DNA of 64,000 bases, from positions 22,482-86,481 of the forward strand of contig CAZYEV010000018.1 in the NCBI GenBank assembly GCA_964646615.1, read 5' to 3'. Under the pieces are notes generated by a model. It saw nothing but the letters and a program-made list of their open reading frames with translations, ran no database searches and was not told the origin of the DNA. The stretch's first letter is position 1. The number at the start of each line of letters is the position of its first letter. Made by a program: the position numbers and the translations under genes. The stretch comes from M3007 sp964646615 (lineage in GTDB: Bacteria; Bacteroidota; Bacteroidia; Chitinophagales; Saprospiraceae). Below are positions 18,817 to 26,495 of the stretch, in pieces.

Positions 18817-21450
18817 TTAGACCTCCAGATGCTGCGTAACGATTTCTTTGCCGTTCATTACTGAGCGCCGACCGAAGACTAATCCAGCGCCGTCGGCATC
18901 CACCAGCACGGTATCGCCCTTGACGTAATTGCCGGCCAGCACATGTTTGGCCAATTCGTTGACGAATTCGCGCTGCAGTGTGCGCTTGAGCGGGCGAGCG
19001 CCGTATTGCGGGTCGAAGCCCTGCTCGATTAGCCACTGAGCAGCGTCGGGCGTCAGTTCCACTTTCAGTTCCTGGCGGGCCAGCATTTCGCGCACATCCT
19101 CGAGCAGGATGTCGAGGATAGCCTGCATCTGGCTCTTGAGCAGCGGGTGGAAGACGATGACCTCATCAATGCGGTTGAGGAATTCAGGCCGCAGGTTTTG
19201 CTTCAGGGCGTCCATGACTTCCTCTTTGGCGCGCTCGTAGGCTTTGTGCAAGTCGGCGTAATCCTCGAACATTTGCTGGATGCGGTCGCTGGCTAAGTTC
19301 GAGGTCATGATGATGATGGTGTTCTTGAAGTTTGCCGTGCGACCTTTGTTGTCGGTCAGGCGGCCATCGTCGAGTACCTGCAACAGGATGTTGAACACGT
19401 CGGGGTGCGCCTTTTCGATTTCATCGAGCAGTACGATGGTATAGGGGCGCCGGCGGACGGCTTCGGTCAGTTGACCGCCTTCGTCGTAGCCCACATAGCC
19501 CGGGGGTGCACCCACGAGGCGCGAGACGCTGTGGCGCTCCTGGTATTCGCTCATGTCAATGCGCACAATGGCGCGTTCGTCGTCGAAGAGCACGTCGGCT
19601 AAGGCTTTGGCCAATTCAGTTTTACCCACACCCGTCGGGCCGCAGAAGATGAACGAGCCAATGGGCTTATCGGGGTCGCTCAGGCCGGCGCGGCTGCGTC
19701 GGATGGCGTCCGATACGGCAGCCACGGCTTCGTCCTGGCCTACGACGCGCTTGTGCAGTTCGTCTTCTAAGTGCAGCAGGCGTTCGCGTTCGCCGCGGAG
19801 CATTTTGGCCACCGGTATGCCCGTCCAGCGCGCGATGACTTCGGCGATGTCGTTGGCCGTAACGGCCTGGTGGGTCATGCGGTTTTCGGGCGCCAGCTCG
19901 GCTAATCTGGCCTCAGCGGCTTTCAGCGCAGCCTCCTGAGCCGGTATCTCGCTGTACTTGATGCGCGAGGCCAGTTCGAAGTTTCCTTCGCGTTCGGCGC
20001 GCTGGTACTGCAGTTGCAGGTCTTCCAGCTTCTGCTTGCTGGCCTGAATGGCCTCGGCAATTTCGCGCTCTTGCTGCCATTTGCTGCGCAGGCTGTCGAG
20101 CTTTTCGCGCAGGTCTTCGATTTGCTTCGTTAGCGCTTCCAGTTTGCGCTCGTCTTTTTCGCGCTTGATGGCTTCGCGCTCGATTTCGAGCTGGCGCAGG
20201 CGGCGGTCGAGTTCATCCACTTCCTCAGGCACCGAGTCCAATTCGAGGCGCAGTTTGGCTGCCGCTTCGTCCACTAAGTCAATGGCCTTGTCGGGCAACT
20301 TGCGCTCGCTGATATAGCGGTGCGACAGCTCGGCCGCGGCGATGATGGCTTCGTCCAGGATTTGCACCTTGTGGTAGTTCTCGTAGCGCTCGCGCAGGCC
20401 GCGCAAGATGGAGATGGTATCTTCCACGCTGGGTTCGTCCACATAGACCGACTGGAAGCGGCGCTCCAGTGCTTTGTCGCTCTCGAAATACTTCTGGTAC
20501 TCGTCGAGGGTGGTGGCGCCAATGGTACGCAGCTCACCGCGTGCCAGCGCAGGCTTCAGGATGTTAGCCGCATCCATAGCGCCCTGGCCACCGCCGGCGC
20601 CTACGAGGGTATGGATTTCGTCAATGAACAGGATAACCTGCTCGTTGGACTCGATGACCTCGTTGATAACCGCCTTCAGGCGCTCTTCAAATTCGCCCTT
20701 GTACTTGGCGCCGGCAATGAGTGCAGCCATGTCTAAGGCGAAGATGCGTTTGGAGCGCAGGTTTTCGGGCACGTCGTGGCGAGCAATGCGCCAGGCGATG
20801 CCTTCCACGATAGCCGTCTTACCCACGCCCGGGTCGCCGATGAGGATGGGGTTGTTCTTTTTGCGCCGGCTGAGGATGTGCAACACGCGGCGAATTTCTT
20901 CGTCACGGCCAATGACCGGGTCCAATTTGCCCGCTTCCGCCATTTCCGTAAGGTTGATGGCGTATTTATTCAGGGCATTGTAGGTTTGTTCGGCGCCCTG
21001 GTCGGTTACCTTTCGGCCTTTGCGCAGTTCCTGCACGGCTTTGCTCAGCGCTTCGGGCGTGGCGCCTTCCTCGCGCAAGAGGCGGGCGGTTTTATCCGAG
21101 CCTTTGGCAATGCCCAGCAATAGGACTTCCAGCGAAATGTACTCATCGCCGTATTCTTTAAGCAGCCCCTTGGCTGCCGTAATAGCCCGGTTGGCATCTG
21201 GCGTCAGGTATTGCTTGTCGGCGCCTTTTACTTTGGGTATTTCCCAGATGAGCTGGTTGAGGCGCTCTTCAATGCGCTTTGCATTGGCTCCGACCTTGCC
21301 CAACAGGAAATTGACCACCGAGTCGTCCACCTCCAACATACCTTTGAGCAGGTGGGCGGTGTCCACGTTCTGTTGCTCATAACCGGCAGCAATTTGCTGT
21401 GCCTGAGCCAGCGCCTCCTGGGCTTTAATGGTGAAATTATCGTACGTCAT
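18817..21450 (-). CDS. clpB: ATP-dependent chaperone ClpB
   Basis: Hexameric AAA+ disaggregase that pulls proteins out of aggregates together with DnaK. 877 residues. Order: N-terminal Clp repeat domain (MTYDNFTIKAQEALAQA), first AAA domain (GDPGVGKTAIVEG, VILFIDEIHT), a long coiled-coil M domain rich in Glu/Lys/Arg that marks ClpB rather than ClpA/C, and second AAA domain (GPTGVGKTELAKAL, IVLLDEIEKAHPD, GYVGYDEGG). I chose the ATG at 21450. A TAAATTTG box lies 75 nt upstream and a strong hairpin follows the stop, so it is probably a single-gene unit. Confidence 0.96.
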   Translation of the reverse strand: MTYDNFTIKAQEALAQAQQIAAGYEQQNVDTAHLLKGMLEVDDSVVNFLLGKVGANAKRIEERLNQLIWEIPKVKGADKQYLTPDANRAITAAKGLLKEYGDEYISLEVLLLGIAKGSDKTARLLREEGATPEALSKAVQELRKGRKVTDQGAEQTYNALNKYAINLTEMAEAGKLDPVIGRDEEIRRVLHILSRRKKNNPILIGDPGVGKTAIVEGIAWRIARHDVPENLRSKRIFALDMAALIAGAKYKGEFEERLKAVINEVIESNEQVILFIDEIHTLVGAGGGQGAMDAANILKPALARGELRTIGATTLDEYQKYFESDKALERRFQSVYVDEPSVEDTISILRGLRERYENYHKVQILDEAIIAAAELSHRYISERKLPDKAIDLVDEAAAKLRLELDSVPEEVDELDRRLRQLEIEREAIKREKDERKLEALTKQIEDLREKLDSLRSKWQQEREIAEAIQASKQKLEDLQLQYQRAEREGNFELASRIKYSEIPAQEAALKAAEARLAELAPENRMTHQAVTANDIAEVIARWTGIPVAKMLRGERERLLHLEDELHKRVVGQDEAVAAVSDAIRRSRAGLSDPDKPIGSFIFCGPTGVGKTELAKALADVLFDDERAIVRIDMSEYQERHSVSRLVGAPPGYVGYDEGGQLTEAVRRRPYTIVLLDEIEKAHPDVFNILLQVLDDGRLTDNKGRTANFKNTIIIMTSNLASDRIQQMFEDYADLHKAYERAKEEVMDALKQNLRPEFLNRIDEVIVFHPLLKSQMQAILDILLEDVREMLARQELKVELTPDAAQWLIEQGFDPQYGARPLKRTLQREFVNELAKHVLAGNYVKGDTVLVDADGAGLVFGRRSVMNGKEIVTQHLEV

Positions 21451-21524
21451 AGTTTGAAAAAGATGACCTCCTCTCGGAGGCACGTGTTGTTTTTGGGTGA
21501 AAAAATCAAACACTGCCCTCCCTG

Positions 21525-21532
21525 CAAATTTA
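21525..21532 (-). promoter_or_regulatory. -7 promoter box of clpB
   Basis: TAAATTTG on the minus strand; leader of about 65-70 nt to the clpB ATG. No heat-shock operator such as CIRCE is seen. Confidence 0.45.
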
Positions 21533-21677
21533 TTTCCAGGCCGTCGAATGGCTACCCTTTGCGCCAAAATGGCATCTTTTCACTAGCCAAATGACTTTTT
21601 GACACATTGCTCTGGCATGCAGCGATGTTTCGTCAGGGCAAGACAAAGGGCGTCGGCGGGCGGCCGGTTGCAAGAGG

Positions 21678-22388
21678 TCAATCTGGATGCAAGAGCCGGT
21701 GTGCGGCTGCCACCAGCATTCCGGCCGTTTCTGTGCGCAGGCGCGAGCGGCCCAAATGGACAGCGGCAAAACCATGCGCCTGGGCCAGCGCCACTTCTTC
21801 GGGCATGAAATCGCCCTCCGGCCCGATGAGGATGAGAGCATCCGTATGGGGTTGCAGCAGGGTCTGTACCGGTTGGCGCGATCCTTCTCCACACCAGGCG
21901 ATAGCGCGGATGGGTTCTTCGGCGCGCTGCACCACATCGGCCAGCGGTGTTAGTGGCTGCAGTTGCGGCATCCAGGCCTGAAGCGACTGCTTGAGCGCTG
22001 CGATGAGGATTTTCTCTAAGCGGTCGAGGCGTAGTGTCGTGCGTTCCGAGCGCTGACACAGCAGCGGCGTGATGCGGCTTACACCCAATTCGGCAGCTTT
22101 TTCTAAAAACCATTCGAAGCGGTCTATGTGCTTTGTGGGTGCAATGGCAATGTGCAGCTGCCCCGTTGGAGGTGCTACCGGATGGGTGGCCAGGATGCGC
22201 ACATAGGCCTGACGTTTCGACGTCTCCGCCAGCTCGGCCTCATAGAAGGTGCCCTGTCCATCGGTGAGGCGTAAGCGCTCGCCCACACGCCCGCGCATGA
22301 CGGTGAGCAGATGACGGCTTTCCTCTTCGTCTAAGGCGATGAGCTCGCCAGAAGGTTTTGCGATGAAATACAGCTGGTCGTCGCGCAC
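21678..22388 (-). CDS. rsmE: 16S rRNA m3U1498 methyltransferase
   Basis: SPOUT-fold enzyme that methylates N3 of U1498 of 16S rRNA using S-adenosylmethionine. 236 residues. Seen: N-terminal PUA-like part (ALDEEESRHLLTVMRGRVGE), the family motif ERFEWFLEKAAELGVSRITPL in slightly varied form, and the knot IGPEGDFMPEE with LGRSRLRTETAGM. The open frame runs to 22700, but the family start and a TACTTTTG box at 22439-22446 favour the GTG at 22388, within VRDDQLYFIAKPSGEL. The gene diverges from panD. Confidence 0.87.
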   Translation of the reverse strand: MRDDQLYFIAKPSGELIALDEEESRHLLTVMRGRVGERLRLTDGQGTFYEAELAETSKRQAYVRILATHPVAPPTGQLHIAIAPTKHIDRFEWFLEKAAELGVSRITPLLCQRSERTTLRLDRLEKILIAALKQSLQAWMPQLQPLTPLADVVQRAEEPIRAIAWCGEGSRQPVQTLLQPHTDALILIGPEGDFMPEEVALAQAHGFAAVHLGRSRLRTETAGMLVAAAHRLLHPD

Positions 22389-22438
22389 GAGGAGGCTTTT
22401 TAATCGAAACGGAGCAAGCGGTGAGGTGGTAAATGCCG

Positions 22439-22446
22439 CAAAAGTA
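22439..22446 (-). promoter_or_regulatory. -7 promoter box of rsmE
   Basis: TACTTTTG on the minus strand, 50 nt before the GTG at 22388. Placed back to back with the panD box at 22491, it makes a divergent promoter pair. Confidence 0.4.
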
Positions 22447-22490
22447 GCGTGGCTGCGTGCAGTCGCCCCCGTCGAGTACCGCCATAAAAC

Positions 22491-22498
22491 TACCTTTG
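22491..22498 (+). promoter_or_regulatory. -7 promoter box of panD
   Basis: TACCTTTG on the plus strand; leader of about 60 nt to the panD ATG at 22566. Confidence 0.5.
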
Positions 22499-22565
22499 CG
22501 GCCGGATGGTTACTATAGGGCGCTTTTTGCGTTGAAAGCATCCACCTCCGAAACGAACGCAAACC

Positions 22566-22922
22566 ATGTTCATCCAGGTTTTTAAGAGTAAAATTCACCG
22601 CGTGCGCGTTACGCAGGCTGACCTGAACTATATCGGCAGCATCACCATTGACGAAGACCTGCTCGATGCGGCCAACATCGTCGAAGGTGAGCGCGTACAA
22701 ATCGTCAATAACAACAACGGCGCCCGCTTTGAGACCTACGTCATCCGCGGCGAGCGCGGTAGCGGTGTCATCTGCCTCAACGGCGCTGCCGCCCGTCTGG
22801 TGCAGGTCGGCGATATCATCATCATCATTTCTTACGCCTTCATGACCCCCGAAGAGGCCCGCAACTTCCGGCCCATTGCCGTATTCCCCGACGAGAACAA
22901 CCGCTTAGTCAAACCCGCCTGA
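22566..22922 (+). CDS. panD: Aspartate 1-decarboxylase
   Basis: Makes beta-alanine from aspartate for pantothenate and CoA. 118 residues, normal length. The self-cleavage site Gly-Ser that yields the pyruvoyl cofactor is seen at residues 24-25 in NYIGSITID. Lys9 (in FKSKIH), the Arg-rich stretch HRVRVT, and GAAARLVQVGDIIIIISYA are as in the family. It starts MFIQVFKSKIHRVRVTQADL and stands alone, with a TACCTTTG box about 70 nt upstream. Confidence 0.96.
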   Translation: MFIQVFKSKIHRVRVTQADLNYIGSITIDEDLLDAANIVEGERVQIVNNNNGARFETYVIRGERGSGVICLNGAAARLVQVGDIIIIISYAFMTPEEARNFRPIAVFPDENNRLVKPA

Positions 22923-23046
22923 ACCACATGCCACACGTCGTTCAGGTGTTAAAGTTCGGGCGGGCATTGGCCATTTGGTACCCCAGCGCTACTTTCGCAC
23001 CACCTGTGTTCCAGGCACTTTTTTTCACAAAAAACAACCTGTCCTT

Positions 23047-23421
23047 ATGCGCAAACTATTGCTTGTTGCTACGCTATTTCTGATGGGCCTGACCGCCTCT
23101 TTCGCTCAGCGAGTTCCTAAAATAGAGGTGTACTTCCAGCGCCACCATACCCAACAAGACCTGAACAACATCAAAGAAGAGCTGGCCGTGATGGGTATTG
23201 AAATCGAGTACGAAAACGTAGAGTTCGACCGGAAGGGTCGCCTGTCTTCCTTAGGCATCCGGGTGAACTGCAAAGATGGCTTCTCCGGCACTGCCATGAC
23301 ATCACAGGTGCCGGAAGACCTGTCGTTCGGATTTGTGCGCGACTACCGCGAGGGAGCAGCGGTGCCCTTCGGCATTGGTTTTCATCCCAGCAAAAAGCCC
23401 TCCGATAGAGATAAAGAGTAA
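23047..23421 (+). CDS. Small secreted protein of unknown function
   Basis: 124 residues. A signal peptide (MRKLLLVATLFLMGLTASFAQ) with a likely cut after SFA is followed by about 100 residues: KIEVYFQRHHTQQDLNNIKE, then GIEIEYENVEFDRKGRLSSL. The pattern of a strand, an amphipathic helix, GI-hydrophobic-Y-x-N-hydrophobic-x-F-x-x-x-G-x-hydrophobic and a last strand resembles repeats found after the protease part of Bacteroidota BlaR1/M56 proteins; this is from memory of the pattern. I chose the ATG at 23047; the longer frame from 22975 would bury the signal peptide. A strong terminator follows. Confidence 0.72.
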   Translation: MRKLLLVATLFLMGLTASFAQRVPKIEVYFQRHHTQQDLNNIKEELAVMGIEIEYENVEFDRKGRLSSLGIRVNCKDGFSGTAMTSQVPEDLSFGFVRDYREGAAVPFGIGFHPSKKPSDRDKE

Positions 23422-23501
23422 ATTGGGAAGCCGGAAATCAGGGCTATTGCATCGAAGTACTGGCCCTGCTTAAAGGCTACTCAAAAGGCAAGACGCTAAC
23501 G

Positions 23502-23546
23502 AACGCAGGGAGCGCCGAGGGGGCGCTCTCTGCGTTTTTTGTTTTT
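23502..23546 (+). terminator. Rho-independent terminator
   Basis: A 15-bp stem, AACGCAGGGAGCGCC (23502-23516) with 23522-23536 and one G-U pair, a 5-nt loop, then TTTTTTGTTTTTTA. It ends the secreted-protein gene, 80 nt past its stop. Confidence 0.88.
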
Positions 23547-23574
23547 TATCGCAGGATGGCTCGCACAGCTTCTG

Positions 23575-26274
23575 TCAGTCAAACTCGATGGTGTCGCCGG
23601 CTTTGTAGGTCTCTTTGGTGCCGCTGCCTTTTTTATCCGTTACCGCTGGCGGTTCAGGCGCGGCGTCGAAGAGTGTGCCTTGCTGAGCGATGGGCTCTGC
23701 TGCGGCTGGAGGAGATGGCCTTTCCGGTGCAGTGGTGTCGTCTAATTCCTGGATGTCGGATAGGAGGACATCGCTCAGTTTGTTGCCCACGGCCTTCCAA
23801 CCTTTGACGTCCATGAAGTCCCCGAGGCTGATTTCGCCGCTCATGGGTTTGCCCTTGACGCGGAGGGTATAGCGGATGCGCGGGTTGGGTTTGACGCTGG
23901 CGAAGAGCAGTTTCGATTTGGGGTGGTCGGTGATGTAAGTGAAGCGCTCGCGCAAGCGCGCCGTTTCGATGCGGAATCGTTTGACCATCGTCCAGCCCTT
24001 GTGACCGTCGAAGTGCACGGCATTGACGATGGTATCCGGATGGAACTTGCCGATGTAGAGCACGTCCTTAGGCTCGAAGCGCTGCAACAGGTCGGTATCC
24101 GTTTGCTCGTAGGAGCCGTCGCGGTAGAGGACGAGCAGCTGGTCGCCGGTGTCGAACTCGCCCAACAGACGCCCGCGCTCCTGGGTGTTGAGGCGGCCAG
24201 TGATGTCGTCGTACCAGATTTTCTGGGCGCCGATAGTGCTTTTGCCTACCTCTTTTTGGCGGATGCTCTTGACCGGGTATTTGGTCAGGATATTGCCCTG
24301 GGCGTCGCGGCCTTTGATGGCTAATTCGGCGAAATCGTAGTCAAATACTTTGATTTTGGCCGGACAGCCCGGGCTGAGCGTTACGGTAACCACCTCGCTT
24401 TCGCCATTAGGGTTGGCCGTCAGGTAAAGGATGCGCGAACCCTTGCCACTGCCACCCACCGGATATTCTTTGTCGCGCGTGATGGCGGTTACATTAAATC
24501 GCTTGGCCATAGTGCGGCCCGTCTTGCCGTCCACATAGGCTAAGTTATAGGTGGTGCGTTCGTCGTTCTTTTTCCAAACGGCTACGTGAATGATGTCTTT
24601 GCCCACGAAAACCTTTTCGCCGATGCGCACCACCTTCATGACACCATCGCGGCGAAAGACGATGATGTCGTCAATGTCGGAGCAGTCCTGGACGAACTCG
24701 TCCTTTTTCAGGCCGTAGCCGATGAAGCCGCCGGCGCGGTCCACGTAGAGTTTGGCATTGTTGGCCACCACTTCGGCAGCGCGGATTTCATCGAAGACAG
24801 CTATTTCGGTTTTGCGCTCGCGTCCGGCGCCGTATTTTTCTAAAAGACGGCGGAAGTAGGCAATGGCGTAATCGGTCAGGTGCGCCAGATGGTGCAGTGT
24901 TTCGCGCAGCTGTTCGTTGAGGTGGGCGATTTCCTCATCGGCCTTGAAAGTGTTGTATTTAGAGATGCGTTTGATGCGAATTTCGGTCAGGCGCACTAAG
25001 TCGTCCTGCGTCAGCGCGCGGAGGAGTTTGATCTTGTCGGTCTTTTTTCGATAGTCCGGGTCGTCGGGCGTAATGACGTATCGGCGCAGGCCGGTTTCGA
25101 TGGTCTGCAGTACGGCCTCCCAGGTTTCGCACTCTTCGATGTCGCGATAGATGCGTTTTTCGATGAAAATTTTCTCCAGCGATGCGAAATGGAGCTTCTC
25201 TTCCAGTTCACCTCGCAGGATTTCGAGTTCCTGACGCAGCAAGTCCTTGGTGTTTTCGGTAGAGATGCGCAGCAGTTCGTTCACATCGGTGAACATGGGC
25301 CGGTTGCCCTGAATGACGCAGCAGTTGGGGCTGATGCTGACCTCGCAATCGGTGAAGGCGTACAGGGCGTCTATCGTTACGTCGGGGCTGACACCGGGCT
25401 GCAGTTCAATTTCGATATCTACTTCGGCCGCCGTCTTGTCGGTAACGCGCTTGATTTTTATCTGGCCTTTTTCGTTGGCCTTGAGGATGGAGTCAATCAA
25501 GTCGCTGACAAACACACCATAGGGCAGTTCGGTGATGCGCAACGTCTTTTTGTCCACTTCCTGAATGCGGGCGCGCACACGCACTTTGCCCCCACGCGCG
25601 CCAGCGTTGTATTGGCTGACGTCCACCAAGCCACCTGTAGGAAAATCTGGATACAGATTGACCTCGCGCCCTTCCAGGGCAGCCATGCTGGCTTCGCACA
25701 ACTCGATGAAATTGTGCGGCAACACCTTAGTGCTCAGGCCCACGGCAATGCCTTCCACACCCTGGGCCAGCAGCAGCGGGAATTTCATGGGCAGCGTAAT
25801 GGGCTCCCGCTTGCGGCCGTCATACGACATCTGCCAGCGCGTCGTCTGGGGGTTAAAAGCCACTTCGAGGGCAAACTTCGTCAGGCGGGCCTCGATGTAG
25901 CGCGGCGCTGCTGCCGGGTCGCCGGTGCGATAGTCGCCCCAGTTGCCCTGGCAGTCAATAAGCAGGTCTTTCTGGCCCAGGTTCACCAAAGCATCGCCGA
26001 TGGCCGCATCGCCGTGCGGGTGGTACTGCATCGTCTGGCCGATGAGGTTGGCCACCTTGTGATAGCGCCCGTCGTGTTGCTCATACATGGCGTGCAGGAT
26101 GCGACGCTGCACGGGTTTGAGGCCGTCTTCAATGGCCGGCACAGCTCGCTCCAGGATGACGTAGGAGGCATAGTCCAGAAAGTAGTTCTGGTACATGCCG
26201 GATAGGGTAATGAGCTGTTCGTCGCCGGCTGCGGCAGTAGGCGGTACGGAGGTGTCTTTTTTAGAACGCGCCAT
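23575..26274 (-). CDS. parC: DNA topoisomerase IV subunit A (ParC/GyrA family)
   Basis: Breaking-and-rejoining subunit of a type IIA topoisomerase, which unlinks replicated chromosomes. 899 residues. Seen: VPAIEDGLKPVQRRIL, YHPHGDAAIGDAL, and AAAPRYIEARLT with the catalytic Tyr126. The C-terminal part folds as a propeller without an evident GyrA box, which favours topoisomerase IV over gyrase, and ends in a low-complexity acidic/Pro tail. I chose the ATG at 26274. The leader carries two 16-bp palindromes between a TACCTTTG box and the start codon. Confidence 0.9.
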   Translation of the reverse strand: MARSKKDTSVPPTAAAGDEQLITLSGMYQNYFLDYASYVILERAVPAIEDGLKPVQRRILHAMYEQHDGRYHKVANLIGQTMQYHPHGDAAIGDALVNLGQKDLLIDCQGNWGDYRTGDPAAAPRYIEARLTKFALEVAFNPQTTRWQMSYDGRKREPITLPMKFPLLLAQGVEGIAVGLSTKVLPHNFIELCEASMAALEGREVNLYPDFPTGGLVDVSQYNAGARGGKVRVRARIQEVDKKTLRITELPYGVFVSDLIDSILKANEKGQIKIKRVTDKTAAEVDIEIELQPGVSPDVTIDALYAFTDCEVSISPNCCVIQGNRPMFTDVNELLRISTENTKDLLRQELEILRGELEEKLHFASLEKIFIEKRIYRDIEECETWEAVLQTIETGLRRYVITPDDPDYRKKTDKIKLLRALTQDDLVRLTEIRIKRISKYNTFKADEEIAHLNEQLRETLHHLAHLTDYAIAYFRRLLEKYGAGRERKTEIAVFDEIRAAEVVANNAKLYVDRAGGFIGYGLKKDEFVQDCSDIDDIIVFRRDGVMKVVRIGEKVFVGKDIIHVAVWKKNDERTTYNLAYVDGKTGRTMAKRFNVTAITRDKEYPVGGSGKGSRILYLTANPNGESEVVTVTLSPGCPAKIKVFDYDFAELAIKGRDAQGNILTKYPVKSIRQKEVGKSTIGAQKIWYDDITGRLNTQERGRLLGEFDTGDQLLVLYRDGSYEQTDTDLLQRFEPKDVLYIGKFHPDTIVNAVHFDGHKGWTMVKRFRIETARLRERFTYITDHPKSKLLFASVKPNPRIRYTLRVKGKPMSGEISLGDFMDVKGWKAVGNKLSDVLLSDIQELDDTTAPERPSPPAAAEPIAQQGTLFDAAPEPPAVTDKKGSGTKETYKAGDTIEFD

Positions 26275-26292
26275 GGTGGGTGATTTTTTTTG

Positions 26293-26333
26293 GCCAAACA
26301 AGTTTGGCGGTTACTATGCCAGACAGGTTTGGC
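26293..26333 (-). promoter_or_regulatory. Tandem palindromes in the parC leader
   Basis: GCCAAACAAGTTTGGC (26293-26308) and GCCAGACAGGTTTGGC (26318-26333), each two 7-bp arms round a 2-nt centre (the second with one mismatch), centre to centre 25 bp. They lie between the -7 box and the ATG, on the message side. They could be an operator for a dimeric repressor or two short RNA hairpins. Confidence 0.55.
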
Positions 26334-26343
26334 GGTTGCGGGG

Positions 26344-26351
26344 CAAAGGTA
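26344..26351 (-). promoter_or_regulatory. -7 promoter box of parC
   Basis: TACCTTTG on the minus strand, about 70 nt before the parC ATG and just upstream of the tandem palindromes. Confidence 0.5.
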
Positions 26352-26495
26352 AGGCAAAGGCTTTGTGTTTTTAAAACAAAAGGTTTTGAGTAGGCGTCCA
26401 AACAGATGGCGGCGGGGGTGGGTTGTCAGGGCAGGGTGGTTTTATTAGGGGGACAACTATGGTGGTAATTGTCTTTATCCGAGGGTGAGATTTTG

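Noticed and set aside
25189..26205. 338-residue plus-strand open frame
   Set aside because: Lies wholly inside parC on the other strand, a shadow frame without motifs.
26365..26390. A/T-rich inverted repeat upstream of parC (CTTTGTGTTTTT, AAAACAAAAG)
   Set aside because: Imperfect, low complexity and without position relative to a gene end.
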